Positions 22,701 to 35,975 of a stretch of 64,000 nt of DNA are shown here, in pieces (position 1 is the stretch's first letter; each line of letters begins with the position of its first letter). A program made the translations under genes and the position numbers. The notes beneath the pieces are model-generated. The model did not search any database. It saw nothing but the letters and a program-made list of their open reading frames with translations, and was not told the origin of the DNA. The DNA comes from Hippophae tibetana (Eukaryota > Streptophyta > Magnoliopsida > Rosales > Elaeagnaceae), in NCBI GenBank assembly GCA_037013495.1, contig CM072803.1, positions 16,327,501 to 16,391,500 on the forward strand, in the 5' to 3' direction.

Positions 22701-23706
22701 TGTACCAACAAATAAAAAAGTACTACTCTAAATCAGACCAGATAATTAAACCTTAAAATCTAATTTTTAGATTTAAGTTTATAATGAAAAATAATATATT
22801 TCTCTCTAACATCCTTAATATAATATCTTGAATAAAAACAAAATCAATTTTATTTTATAGAATTGTTTTACCTATTTAATATTTTGCAAGCATAACAACA
22901 TTATTATTATATCATATTTACAAGCAGCCAGCCATGTTAAGTTTAATCACAGAAAAATTAAATATAGCATATAAAGATAAAACATAAAAAGATAATTGTA
23001 AAGAATCCATTAAAATTATACCTTAATAGAATCCTTACAATAGTTTGATGCTAATTTTGTTGCTGGAAAGCCTCTAAATGAATTTGCATATATGTTTATT
23101 TTATTAGAAACTAAAAATTTATAAAAAGATAGCTAGCTCTTCTCAAAAAGAGAAGAACTTAAAAACTAAAAACTAAAAAAAATGAAAACTTTCTAGAGAG
23201 AGAAAGTACTCAAAAAATTGTGTGTTTTGAAATGGTGGAAGAAGATTCTTTTATAGGTGAGAAAAAGGCCAAAAGGGGGGGGGGGGATATTTCAAAATTT
23301 GAATTTGGACACGTTTGGACAAGTTGGCAGGGGTATGGGGCGCAAAGATCTCAACAGATAGCGATTGCCATGCGTAGAATTTGGCACGATGGGCTAGTGC
23401 ACATGTGATTTTGGCCATTTTGAAATTTTTGATCGTTTTGACCCATTTTGTACAATTGTTTTTCATTTTTTTTGACCTTTTCTCATTTATTTTCTCAATA
23501 TATTTTTGATGTATTGCCTCGAGTATTTTTCTTTGTGTCTTTAAGTTATTTTTGAACGAAAATACATGAAAAACAATAAAAATACCAGTGATTATGAAAA
23601 GACAAATTTATATAAAAATATGATAAAATCATAAAATTATAAATCTATTTAATCAATTAAAGTACACTAAATAATGATAATTTTAGTACTTTTTAAGCAC
23701 TTATCA
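19800..23706 (-). mobile_element. Reversed Tat-like LTR element, internally deleted, inside the Ty3 fossil
   Basis: Two same-direction LTR copies, both minus-oriented. One runs from 21,474 down to about 19,800. The other runs from 23,706 down to about 22,596 and lacks its 3' part. Both begin TGATRAG on the minus strand, followed by AAGYACTAAAATTA-type sequence. Just before the 21,474 LTR is a purine-rich tract (AGTTGGGGGTTG on the minus strand) in the right place for a polypurine tract. The 1.1 kb between the LTRs holds no recognisable gag or pol. The right flank at 23,707 resumes the older plus-strand Ty3 element. No clear target duplication was found. A broken, non-autonomous remnant. Confidence 0.7.
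21000..21240. repeat. GC-rich minisatellite in the left reversed LTR
   Basis: A GC-rich island stands out from its AT-rich surroundings. It is built of imperfect units around ACTCAACRCGMTGGG and TTGGCACGATGGGTTGGTGCG; three related units are seen at 21,115-21,235. The partner LTR has a shorter equivalent at 23,320-23,410 with a single such unit. Confidence 0.75.
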
Positions 23707-25450
23707 GTAGCTTTGACAATTTAACAAAGAAGATTCATGAAAATTTGGAGAAATTCCACAAGGTGCAAGTCCACACACCTCTTATGAAAGATATTAAGAA
23801 GGAACCTTGGTATGAAAGGTACCTTAAATAATTTTTTCTTACCAAGGGCAAGCTTAAGGATAACAAAAAGATAGGTGTAGGGGAGAATGTGTCTTGTATG
23901 TTTGAAAGGAGACTACCATCAAGGTGTAAGAATGTAAATAATGAACTTTCTAGCTCAAAAGTTTGACATCACATACTTCAAAATATTTGATGATGGTCGA
24001 TAATCAAAGTGACAACATCGGGCTAAAGATGTTAAACCAAGCACTTTGTCGGAGGTAACCCACCATATTGTTTTTACTTATTTTTATATTACATATATGT
24101 ATGTCCTTACATTGAGGACAATGTAAGAATTAGGTATGCTAGAGTGTTAACATATCACTATCTTTAATTTTTTAATGCTTTATAGTTTAGCATGTTTTAG
24201 GATTAATATGCTCTAGGTAGCATTTTTTTCCAATTTTTAGTACTTATTTGTTCAATTTCTTAGGATAGTTAGGATTAATAGACAGGCTTAGAATCAATCA
24301 CGTGTTCTCTCTTTATTTTCTAGCATCTGTGATGAAATTAGCTAAATAATGTACTGGTAATAGCATTAAAATCTCTCTAAATTTCGTATCATCAATTTTT
24401 TGGGGCTGTTACTATGGAGGAATAGCTTTTTAAAATTTTTATTATCAAAATCTTAAAAACAATTTATGTTGTAAATACTGTGATTTTACTTGAATTATTG
24501 GAATATCTAGGTTATCAATTAATTTTAAATATTTTTAATTTTATTTTTTTAAAAATAAAAAATAGTAAAAAAATATTTTCTATTTTATTTTATAAAAAAG
24601 TCTTTAAACCCCTAGGTTTTCCCTAGTAGATGACTTTAAGTCTCATGAGGGCTTTAAGTGATGATACCCACAAACATCATAAAATGAAAAAAACTAAAAC
24701 AAATAACAAAAATAAAAGCAAACTACAAATAACAAATAACAAAACAGAAACTAAAACAAAAAATAACAAATTAAAATCATGAAAAAGAAAATTTGGAGAC
24801 ATTCTATAAGGTGAAAATGCACATACCTCTTATGAAAGATATTAATAAGAAACGTTGGTATGAAGAGTATCTTAAAGAAATTTTTCTTAACAAGACAAGC
24901 TTAAGGATAACAAAGAGATAGGTGTGGGGGAGATTGTGTCTAGTATGCTTAAAAAGAGACTATCATCAAGGTGCAAGGATGTGAATAATGAACTATTAGC
25001 TCAGAAGTTCTATATCACACACTTCTATATCTTTGATGATGGTGGATAATCAAAGTAGTAGTGTTGAGCTGAAGACGTTAAACCAAGCACTTTATGGGAG
25101 GCAACCTTCCCGATTTTTTTTCAACTCTCTTTTTAGTTACTTTTACATTACATATAAGCATATGTTTACATTGAGGATAATGAAAGAATTAGGTGTGGGA
25201 GGAGTGTTAACACATCAATATCTTTATTTTTTTATGCTTTATTCATTTAGCATGTCTTAGGATATATGTTTTAGGAGTAATATGCTCCAGGTAACATATT
25301 TGTTTTTTTCATTTTTAGTACTTATTCAATGCATATCTTATTTTACGATAGTTAGGATCAATAGATGGGCTTAGAATGAAGCACATATTCTCTTTTCATT
25401 TTCTAGAATCTATGATGAAATTAGCTAAACAATGTTAGGTCAAAAGGTAT

Positions 25451-27150
25451 AATGAAGATAGAATCTTGATCTTATTCCTAAGTGAAGGTAACTTTATGAT
25501 AAATTTGCTTAAAACTTGCATACATAATAACTAAATTGGTGATAGAAGAATTTATATGCATAAACTTGTCAAAAATATTGTGTATCCCTTGGAACTTTGC
25601 CATATTTTTATTGAATAAGAATAGGTTGCTAGAACTTTTCTTTAAGTTTATCAAGGTGAATGCTAAATGTATTTCTCAAAAAAATGATTAAGGCAACATG
25701 ATTAACTTCTTTGGCTAAATTATCCTAGCCTTAATTTTGTTCTTCTTTCAAGAACAACCCTTTTAATGAACCAATTTGAGCATGCATGAGACACTTTTTA
25801 AGAATGATGAGAATTTTGCAAAAAATCTCTCCAAAATGCTTTGAAAGTTTGGCTCTTTTAGGTCCAAAAATCCCAAAACCCTTGCCTCTATGCTTTTCTT
25901 CTCAAAATGTTTAGAGTTTGTTCTAAAATATTATATTTTTGGGTCTAATATTGTTTTAGGTGTAATGGCTAAGATAAAATCTAGATTGTTAGATCAATAT
26001 TATATTAAATCCTGAGATGAAAAAGGAGAGAAAATAAGGTAAAAATTGGATATAGATAGAGAGATGAGCGCACATGGTGCAAAGAAAAAGTAAGCCTAAT
26101 AGCCACACAACACATGTTATGTGTTAGAGAGTTTACTAGGGCATGCACTTAGTTGGCACAACACGAAACACAACAATTTATGGAACGAATCCTGATGACT
26201 AACATAGTAGACAGAAGAATCGCAAAACATAGAAGGAATGCCTAGGTGACTTATGGCCCATAGTTTTTAACATGTTACGTGGCATGCTCTGATTGAGATT
26301 TTTTTTTATCTTTCTAACGTTATTTTAGGAAGCTTCTACATGTATTCACATGTGTTAAAAAATTCATAAAAAATCTCTAAAGTTCTAGAAAATTTTCAAA
26401 AATTATATTTTTATCCCATTTTGACATTTTCACCTAAAAATGTAATAATCAAACTTAGAACGCCATTTAATTAATTAAACTAGAAAATATTAAACATGAA
26501 AACAATATTATTTTTATTTTCATATTATTACACCTTCAAACTTAATATTTTGCTTGTACCAAGAAAAACACACAAATTAAAGTACTTAAATAACATATAA
26601 GCTTTGTATAAATAACAAATTCATAACTATATGTGATATTGGTTTCAAACATGCTCAATAAACTAGAGGAGACTCAAAGATTAATCAATATACTCAACCT
26701 ATATATCCATATAGTTATCAATCCATAATGCATCCATGTAAGGGTATGACCATTTTTTTTAGATGACATGATCCATGTGTGTTTGTGTTATGCCAAACTA
26801 CTTTACTCTGTATACCATCAAGATAATATCAAGTGAAAAATGAGAATAGAAAATAGTACAAAAAACTACTAAACTTTATAAGTTCACATTTACCCTCACT
26901 CTTAACTAATGTAAATGCAAACTTAGATTTAAATCAATAGAAGTTTCAAAGCTTGTAATATTAGATTAAGGTATAGGTAGGTGTTATAGTAAGTATTTAA
27001 GCTCAACATGCCTTTAGCTAATCAATTAAAAATAATAACCTAATGAACTCACATTTGCAAGTAGTTTACCCTAAAACTTAGGTCTTTTTCATTTCATTTT
27101 CAAAACTTTATTAACTAATGTAAGTCATGTTGTACTTTGTATCTATGTGT
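25451..27150 (+). mobile_element. Decayed Ty3 leftovers, no clear boundaries
   Basis: The stretch continues the plus-strand Ty3 fossil with non-coding internal-type sequence (for example GAACAACCCTTTTAATGAACC near 25,751). At about 26,030-26,200 it contains words such as GCGCACATGG and GGCACAACACG that echo the GC-rich part of the neighbouring LTRs. Beyond about 26,450 nothing is recognisable. No gene is supported. Confidence 0.4.
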
Positions 27151-28480
27151 TGGCTTTCTATGTGAAAAACAAAAAGTCTGTTTACTTTACTCAATGTTTC
27201 TGTCTTCGTCTATGTAAGGTTGGTTATTATGAATCAGTAATGCACACACGCATATAGTTAGGTACACTTTGTATGCAAGCATGTTTACATACACCAAAAG
27301 ATCAGTTTTAATAATGTGTATGATAGGTTATGCGTTGTGGTTTTCAACGAGAAAGCATGAGAGCAAGTTGATGTTATCACTCTTGTTTTTGTTTCAGTTT
27401 AGGTATGGGTATTTATAAAAATTATTCGGGAATTTTGGAAATGAAAAAAGGGATATTTTGGCACATCGCCCCACTCGAGAAGGGAATCACTACACCTTTC
27501 ACAAGGCCATGGAAAAGTGATCAGTGAGGACTATTGCAAGGCCATCGTGAGATGGTTTTTCCATTGGTATTCCTATATAAATACCCCTATCTTCTTGTTT
27601 CTTATATAGAAAATATGTAGTGGAGTTATGTCAAATTGACATCTGATTTTCTATTTTCAGATCACTATTACCTTGAGTGTTGTTTGATATTAGTGATTTG
27701 TGATTGTGTGAGCAAAACTATACTCTTCAGTGATGAGTACTCAAGGCGATGTTTGAAAGTGGATTCATATGAAGAGCTTGTATAGTTATGAGCTGTGCAT
27801 TGATTAAACGTGTTAGGTAAAATAGAGTGCTTGAGTGTCGAGGTCTTGACTATTTTTCTTTCTATGAGACACAACATTGTTAGATTGTGTTTGTTTTTCA
27901 TGGTGAGATATCAAAACATTAGTTACATTTTGTACGTGAATTGACTGTGTGTCTCACATAGATGATTTGTGGTTTGTGGTGGACTGTGTGTCCCAAGTGA
28001 TTATTGATGGTTCATGATTAAAAGTGGTTATTAAGGTTAACAGTTCTGTTCACTTCACATTACTAATCTACAATTTTTGATCACACCATACTGGGTAGTG
28101 TTGGCTTTAAAGGAGATTCGAGTTCGTGTGTTGAACTAGGTCATTACAAAGTAACAAACAAGGGCAATAATAGGCAATTCAAAGAATGGTGCCAACTAAT
28201 AGAGGTAATATGGGTTTTATTTCTATTAGGGTTGTAATTGTTTTACTACTTAATGGATTTGTTTACTACTTAGTGGTTTCCATAATCAACCCGAGGATAT
28301 TACCACATATGTAGGGGTTCTATGTGGGTTTATCTTGTTATATTTGGTGTTATGGATACTCTAATGTTTGGTTAGTACAACCAGATTTTAAGTTGTGTAT
28401 ATCTCTAAATACTGAAGTGTAAACTTTAATTAGAAAGATTTTATTATTTGTTGCGTACTTTTTGAATATTAAATATTATG
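27151..28480 (+). mobile_element. LTR copy, plus orientation, inverted partner of the 34.75-35.98 kb LTR
   Basis: Beginning TGTTGGCTTTCTATGTG, this segment aligns with the reverse complement of 34,751-35,975 over about 1.2 kb, for example TAGTTAGGTACA followed by TTTGTATG, and CAAGGGCAATAATAGGCA against CAAGGGTAATAATAGGTA. The orientation is opposite to the other copy. The right boundary is approximate, and no primer-binding site was recognised after it. Old and diverged. Confidence 0.7.
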
Positions 28481-30539
28481 TCTACTTGATAATATTTCAT
28501 GTTTGTGATTATTTGTACTACTACTTTGGTTATCTATCAAATGTTTATCACTCTGTTGTTTACATGTTTGGGATGAGTCCTTAAGAAGTCAATATCTCTT
28601 TAACTTGATTGTGAATTAGGTCTTGGAATCTTTCAATGTTTTTATATATGATTAGATTATTATGTTAGGATAATCTGAGTTTCTATTGTGTATGAGCAAA
28701 CATACTAGATCTAGACTATGATTAGAAAGCCTATTTATTTTGTGTTATTGTATGCTTTATTTCCTTTACTTGTAGCATGCCTATAACTTTCTAATTATTA
28801 CTTTTGCTTTATGATCATGCATTTTTGGTATGAGTCTCTAAGGAGTCTGTATCTTCTTACCCTAGTTATGCACCAAGTGTCAGACTCTTTCTTATTGTAT
28901 GATATTTTATGTATGATTGCATGTTGTGAGAGTGCAATCATCATTTACCTAATATGTACCCACATATGAGCTCTTAAAGTGATTGAAAATCTATTATAGC
29001 TTTTTTAGTATGTATGAATGATTCACATGATGTGTGATGTTTTCTATGTTTATGTATGTTGCTAGCCTGGACAGAGCCTGTGAGGCACATTGTCACAAGT
29101 ATGTTTACCACAATTTGCTCTTTCTTACTATTGACTATTTTTGTTGTGTGTTGAATTAAGCATGTTGTCTTGTACTTTTTCTGTGTTATTTTCTTAATTC
29201 ACATGTGTGAGGATGGCATCGATGAATTGATATAGATCTTGTAAAAAGATTCTATGGGTTGGCATTTTCACTCCTTATCTAAGTCTCGGTTACCTATTTG
29301 AGTCAAAAGAATAATTAACCTTCAGACAATTGTTCCTACATATGGAATTTTCAACTAATATTACCTTTTTTACATGAGAACTCTACTTCAAATTTAATCA
29401 TTTATTTATTTATTTATTTTCATTTACAAAAGGGTATAGATATCATTTTCTATGATTTTAAATAGTTTTTTCTTTTCTTTTTCTTGACTAATAAGGGTAA
29501 ATCACATTTTTCAAAACACATAAGCTCAATATATAGCACAATAGGAACTCAACTAAGGGTATACAAGTTAAGTGAGATTTATCATTTAGGGTAGGCTAAT
29601 ATATAGGTGAAATGAAATGAAAATCAATATAAAGGCTAAAAAAAGAGTAATTAAGGACCTAAACAATCAATGGTGGCTTAAAAAGCTTAAACGTTCCAAA
29701 AAATGCTTAAAGTCTCTCTTAATCTTAGCATATAGGGATTCACCATAAGAGAAAGAAAATTGTATTCTAAAGCTTGTTATTAACACATAATCGTCAATGC
29801 ATGAAATCTATGCCAACTTCTTAAAATAAGCATACAAATTTGACCAAGTTATGGCATGTGAACATAGAATGATGCATTTCAAATAAAAAATCTAAGCTAT
29901 ACATGCACTCAATAAATACATATGTCATAAACCACATTTCAACTAATGTCAAATGCATGCCAAACGTATATCATCATTGGGTCCCTATCAAATCAATCTC
30001 ATTCTACACTTGTAACTTGTACACTTGAGACAAACATATAACTGTGAATGTATTATGTCGAAACAACATGTAATATATCCATATACTGATGTGTTACCCC
30101 TACACATATAGTCTAATCATAATTAAACATGCAACATGGATCATAAAAAGCACACAAGTCCCCCTGAATTCATGAAACACTCACCCTAAGTGAATACAAG
30201 TCTAGCAACAAAAATGTAGTGTACTGACATCCCATGAAACACAACATGTTAACAAACACCAAGTTATATACACAAGCTTCTCCCATTTTTTGACACAGAA
30301 AGTCAAAGAAATACCTCTATATGAGGGAGATATGGCATACAAGAATGTAATAATTCTATCACTTATGCACCACAATAGAAGAGATTAAAGCACACACTAA
30401 GCACCAAGCAACACATGAAAATATATAATAACATAATTAGAAGACAATGAAGCAAGAAATTCACATTAAAAACATGTTTTTGGATCACAATATTTTTTTA
30501 AGTAAAAATAAAAATAGATCAAAAAAAAAATAAGAATAG
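28481..30539. mobile_element. Retroelement-derived non-coding DNA
   Basis: No coding remains. The part at 28,980-29,410 is shared, inverted, with 17,000-17,400. An ATTT-rich run lies near 29,397-29,420. The segment at 29,500-30,500 is probably the non-coding 3' internal region of the minus-strand element to the right, since no other boundary is visible, but that is inference. Confidence 0.4.
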
Positions 30540-33500
30540 CTCAACACTCTCTACCACTTTTTCCATCATTATCATCCCGAGCTACACTACTTGAAGAACC
30601 ATCAGGATCCCTTTGGTCTAGGGGTGGTGTAGAAGACATCTGGTTAAAGTAATCTTGAAGGTGTAGGTTCTAAGTAGAGTCAATAGTATCTCTCACAAAG
30701 TTTCTAAATAGTGAGGAGAAGGATATAAGAGGAGATGCACAAGAGTGAGAACGATGAGAATGGCCTCTGAAGCCAATAGTAGGAGGTTTGACTGAGGTAT
30801 AAGAGTGATGAGATCCATGAACAAGGGGTAGAGGAGTAGGTTGATAAGAAGCATCATAAGCCCTTTAAATATCCAATAATTCCTGAAAGAAAGTACACAT
30901 CTCGATAGAGAGATAAGAGATGTCTTGATGAAGAATAGAGAAATGGGAATCAAGGTGAGTAAAAGTAAAAGTAGAAGGAAAATAAGGTAAAATAGGAGTA
31001 ATAGTACAACAAGTGAACTGAGCAACATTCTGAGAAGAAGAAGAAGAAGAGGTAGAACGGTGTGAATCTCAACCATAAGGAAAATGTACAAGTTGATGAG
31101 TAATATGGCTCTGCATAGATAAATAAATATTAAGGAATAGGGAAATACCCCACTAAGAGATTAAAGAAGGATAATGAAGAAAAGAGAGAGCAAAGGAAGT
31201 AGAACAAGAAATGATGCTTCTATAGATCATACTAGTAAGATCTATAGTCTCACCATTCAGGATAGCATAGAGAATATGTCCTTTATTCTTAGTAATAGTG
31301 CAATGATGGGTGCAATGATGAATGAAAACACTCATAATATCATTGAAAAAATAACCATGTGCATTTTTAGTTATTGTAAGGGCATATCCACCATAGACAT
31401 GGCCAATCCCAACCAACTGAGCAGCCATTTCAAAGATATTGTGCTCAGTAATCAAAGAGTTTTCAAAACGAACTTCAAGAGATGCACGGTTCTTAAACTC
31501 AAAAGGGGATGATGAGAAATGAGGAATCCTCAACATCAAGAAGAGACAAATTTCTAAGAACATCTTCTCTAGAGAATATAACAATTCACCCTCTAAGGAC
31601 AAGAGTGGTATAGAAGTTAGAAGGATGAAAGGGGACAAAACAGTTAAAAACTCCTTAACAAACATATGATCATATGAATAAGAAATATTACAAATAGAGA
31701 TACAAGGAAAGTAAGAAAACCTTTCTTGGATTAGAGGGAAGTGACTAATAACCATAGGATGTTCACAGAGAATGGGCACTAATAGTGAGAAGGTTTTGTA
31801 GGCTCAAACTATTGCTTGAGATTAGTTTTTGTTCGTTTAGAACATTTATAGCCAATTTGGTAAAATATTCGAAGGTTAGGTGGGTAAAAGTTTAGAGAGA
31901 AGAGAATGCTAAAAAGTATGAAGTGTGAAGAAATGAATAGTGAAAAAGGTTTATATAGCAAAACTAGACTTTCGTCGACCCCTTGCCTACCACCTCGCTT
32001 AAGTGCTCAGCAAGACCTCAGTAAGTGTGTAAAATACACCCTCAACAAGGTTCCATGAAAAGTTACAAACAACCTAAGGAGGAGAAAGAAAGAGAGTGCT
32101 AAACCAGAAAACACATGATATTTTTTTATTTTTCATAAAGTAAAGATAGGAAGAATAACACAAATAAATATTGGAAAAACTTGGTCAATCACACAAAATA
32201 AGTACAAAAATACTACAAGAAATAGAAAGAAAATAAATATCCAACTTAACCCATATTGATCAAAAGGAAGAGTGATCAAATTGTATCCCTCTATTTAAAT
32301 AATTTATAAGGGGAAATAGTATCCAAGTGTAGTCTTTGGTTCATATGAGCATAATTTTTATGAAGCACTCAAGGAATATTTTGTTTTGAGATTCTCGAAA
32401 ATCCAATCAAGTGATTCCTATACACACAACCATGTGGGCTTTTAGAAGAAGTTTTAGTACTTTTCGCACTGTGCCATAGATGCATAATGCATCCATATTG
32501 AGCATGCTCAGGTAAGCCATAATAGCTAAACTCAAAAGGAATAGAGGAGGGAGAGAAAAGTGGAGAAATTCGAGAGGTACTCTGGTATAGGAAATTACCT
32601 AGTCATGTGACTAATAGTGCCACATAAATGGTATAAACGTGCAGAGAAGTGAACAATCTGGGTCTCTAACTTTGAGGAATAACATATGGATGGGAAGAAG
32701 AGGAAGAAGTACTTACATGAACTCTCACATGGGTATAAGAGGTTACTTTCCCATAGTTGGGTCTAGGGTGCCTACATTCACCATAATGGTGACACATAGG
32801 ATAAAAAGAAGTAGATAAACACAAGAGACTGAAATTGGTGTGATGTGAATAACTAATAGTAGGTAAAGTGTTCACCTTAATAGAGAAGGGAGACTAGAAC
32901 ATAGCAATTGATTTACCTTTTTGGATAGCTACAATAGACTTCATATTTGAGTCTTGGGTAGTAGATTTGACAAACTTGGGAACAACATCCATATAAGTAG
33001 ATACCCTTTCTTCATACCCAATTTCTCTCTTATCACCAAAGGTTTTGGTGGTGTTAATGATCTCATCCAATTTCTAGGAACTAGTCATCATCTTATTGAT
33101 CACATAAGAGGAATGAGAGTTTATTTTCACACTCAGAGAGTTTATCCTTCAAAGTTTTAATTAAATCTTTCTTATCTTGAAGGAAAGATTCAAGAAATAT
33201 AGTGGAATTGTTGACAATATTGGTAGTATGAAGCTTCTCAAGTTTTGCTTCCTTTTCAATTAGAGCATATGGTAAACACTCTTTGTCACTTTGTAGCACA
33301 ATCACCTACTTCATCAGGTAAGAAATTTCATTTTTCTAATCAGAAGAAGGATCAGAGCTAGTATACAGAGGAGTAGTTTTGTATGTCTTAAATTTCTTCA
33401 AGTCATCCTCTAGACTCTTCAACTTGGCATGATTTGCATTAAACTTTTCTTGAAAATAAGAATATCTTTTTTATATAATCTTACACTTGTTTGTGAGATC

Positions 33501-35975
33501 ACTATGATCATTGCTAATTGAGGACTTCTTTTCCTTTAAAGTGGTCTTCAACATGCTTATCTCATGCTTTCTTACTTTAAGGCCTTTCAAGGCCTTTTTC
33601 TTAGCTTTTTTAGATTTGATGCGCTTTTTCAAGAGCTCATTATATGTGTCCAATAACTCTTATTTATCATCATCATCAGCAATAACATCTTGGCCCTCCG
33701 TGGGAGCAATATTTTGATACTAACACGACTTATTCTATGTTGTTTTCTGACTCGTCCTTAGAGTCATCATCATTCTTCACCGATCTAAAGTCATTTTTAC
33801 TCGAGCTGTCTCTTCTAATTCCACTAGAAGAGCTCTTCTTTTCTTGGAAGAATCTTGTAAACTTATTTGTCTAATAAAGCCATTTCTTCTTCCTTAGGAG
33901 TTGAACTTTCTTCATTGATAATAGTAGTAATTAATTCATTACTAGAACCACTGCCTTTAGTGGTTTTGAGCGCAATGATCTTACCTTTACCATCAATCAT
34001 CTAATTTTTTATGTGAAAGATGTGATGAAGTTCAAAAACTTTGAGGTCACTTACCAACTCAATCATATTGAGTTCTCTCAGCTTGTACATAGACTCAATA
34101 ACTAACTTTAGCATGGAAATGATTAAGGAGACTTATAATAATCTTCTCAATCTATTTTTCCTCACTAATAGGCCTACTTAGATTGTAGGAGTTGTTCATA
34201 ATGTTGGAAAAGCAAGTATATAAATTATCAAAAGTTTTGTTTTATTATATGATATAGAGCTCAAAGTCTTAATTTAGCTTCAAAATTCTAAAAAATTTCA
34301 CCGCAAAGGTACACTTATACATAGTCTTAAGAATATCCCATGCCTTCTTGAATATGGTATAACTTTGCATTCTTTTATATTCATCTATAGTAACAGTTTT
34401 GATAATAGTATATAGACCTTTGTTGTCCCATTCAAACTCTTTACTATCATCCTTTGTTGATTCGATCATTGGCTTTAGGAAAATTATATTTTATGGAAGG
34501 GTTTTGGTTGGGTATGTCTAGCCATTTTTAATAAGAGACCAGACATGGTCCACTATTGGCCACAATAAGGTCTACATTTAGGACTTTCAATAGGCATATT
34601 TCAACTCATTGAAAAGAAGAGGAATAATTATATTGCCTCCTTCTCTTGAGTTGATTATAAGAGTAGTGAGTGTGTGAAAAAATGAGTTTAAACAAAATCA
34701 ACACCGAAGTAGTTAAGCCTAAAAGGATAAACCTGCTTTGATACCAATTGAATGTGGCCAACATCCGATGAACAACCAGGATAAGAAAAAATGAAACAGA
34801 TACTAAAAAGATACTAAAAAGTAAAGAAAAAATAAAATAAATCAATCAGGAACAAAAAAAATTAAGTTAATTTAGCAAATACAATAATAATAGAACAATA
34901 GTTATATTACAACAAAAGAAAAGAAAGCATTCAATAACATAACATAGAAATGCTTTCCAATCATAGTTTAAATCTCATATGTTGTAACATACACGATATA
35001 GACTCAGATTGTACAAACACAAAATCTAATCATGCATAACACAACGATATAACGAAGTAAACTTATATAGAATCCCTACCTATGTGGTGGTAAAATTTTT
35101 GTGTTGCTTATGGAAACCATTTGGTAGCAAAGAATTCACTAAAACAAAATAATATATACAACTCGATAATAGTATAAATACAAATACTTCAATCAGTCAA
35201 GATGACCTTGCCCTAACTACCTATTATTACCCTTGTCTACTACCTCTACAATAACATGATTTGACATACGAGTTCCACTCTCCTCTGGTGCCAACAACAT
35301 ACACAATAGTGTGATAAATCACCAATGATCAACATTACACACTAAAGAGGTAGTCATCTCACCCATAATTCACTAGCAAGAACCGTCTTAAGTACTTACC
35401 ACTTAAAGATGCAATTTTGCTCTCACAAATACATACTACAAACACTGCACAACACTCAAGGTAATTATTGAAACATAATTAGAAATGTGATAAAAATTTG
35501 ATAGAGCTTCATTTGATTTTCTAACTAACCAACACAACAATTGAGGGGTATTTATAAATTATTTCTCAATTGTCCAAGGGTCTCACCGGCCCTTTTTCCA
35601 ACCCTAGGTTGTTAAGGGTAATACATTACCTTGATGAGGATACTACTAGTTAGAGCCTCATAGGCCAGGGTAGGTGAGGGGTTGGTGAGAGGGTCAGTGA
35701 GCCCACTAAAATTTGATTTTTTGTTTTTAAAATTACGAAGTAATTTTTCAAAAATACCTGCAAACAAAATGACACAAAACTACAAATGACTCAACCTAGC
35801 ATGCTCACTATGAAAACCATCCCAATGGTATGTGTAAACATACTTACATACAAAATGTACCTAACTAAATGTGTGTATGCATTATTGATCATGAGTAACC
35901 AATCTTATATAGAGTAAGAAAATACACTAAGTAAAATAAAATAGATCTCGTGTTTTGAGCACAAGAACGCCAACA
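30540..35975 (-). mobile_element. Sirevirus-like gag-bearing LTR element fossil without pol
   Basis: On the minus strand a 5' LTR runs 35,975-34,751 (starting TGTTGGCGTTCTTGTG) and is followed by a primer-binding site matching initiator tRNA-Met (TTGGTATCAAAGC, about 34,738-34,750). Gag remains follow: a gag core at 34,469-34,269, lysine/leucine-rich coiled-coil segments at 33,653-33,093, and a zinc-knuckle relic at about 32,800 (CHHYGECRHPRPNYGK). No protease, integrase, reverse transcriptase or RNase H could be recognised. An additional ORF lies at 31,779-31,153, followed by a Ser/Leu/Pro-rich low-complexity frame. No same-direction 3' LTR was found. Broken, several interruptions, old. Confidence 0.7.
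31153..31779 (-). pseudogene. Unknown ORF of the plant retroelement-associated type (208 codons open)
   Basis: The longest open frame in this element reads ITKNKGHILYAILNGETIDL in its second half. This resembles the GH...I..GE.I+L pattern of uncharacterised plant proteins annotated as putative plant transposon proteins. Upstream on the same strand a TATA-box-like GCTATATAAACC lies at about 31,948-31,959, with a pyrimidine-rich leader between. A Pro/Ser/Leu-rich low-complexity frame follows at 31,091-30,693. It has no known biochemical function. It belongs to the fossil around it and may be only a remnant. Confidence 0.4.

Larger units (their letters stand above)
17440..25450 (+). mobile_element. 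Tat/Athila-like Ty3 retrotransposon fossil, interrupted
   Basis: A plus-strand Ty3 element. The LTR ends at about 18,646 (CAATCGTGTCA); its start is not resolved but lies near 17.5 kb. A primer-binding site follows at 18,653-18,670, a decayed form of the TGGCGCC-type site complementary to tRNA-Asp. Gag remains lie at about 18,890-19,760, including the conserved region that ends near MESGK (family AITLRSGK). The gag-protease junction region resumes at 23,707-24,050 (IGVGENVS). It is followed by a downstream segment with the family word LNQALYGRQP and a GTGTGGGAGGAGTG tract. This last block is present twice (about 23,745-24,400 and 24,779-25,440). Reverse transcriptase and integrase are missing. 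A reversed LTR element sits in the middle. Broken, many interruptions, old. Confidence 0.75.

Noticed and set aside
28100-28130. GATTCGAGTTCG-like tRNA T-loop sequence
   Set aside because: No acceptor stem or anticodon arm can be built around it. It is part of an LTR.
30693-31091. Leu-rich frame that looks like a membrane protein
   Set aside because: It is a low-complexity frame downstream of the unknown ORF in a decayed retroelement. Leucine runs come from TTA/CTT-rich sequence.
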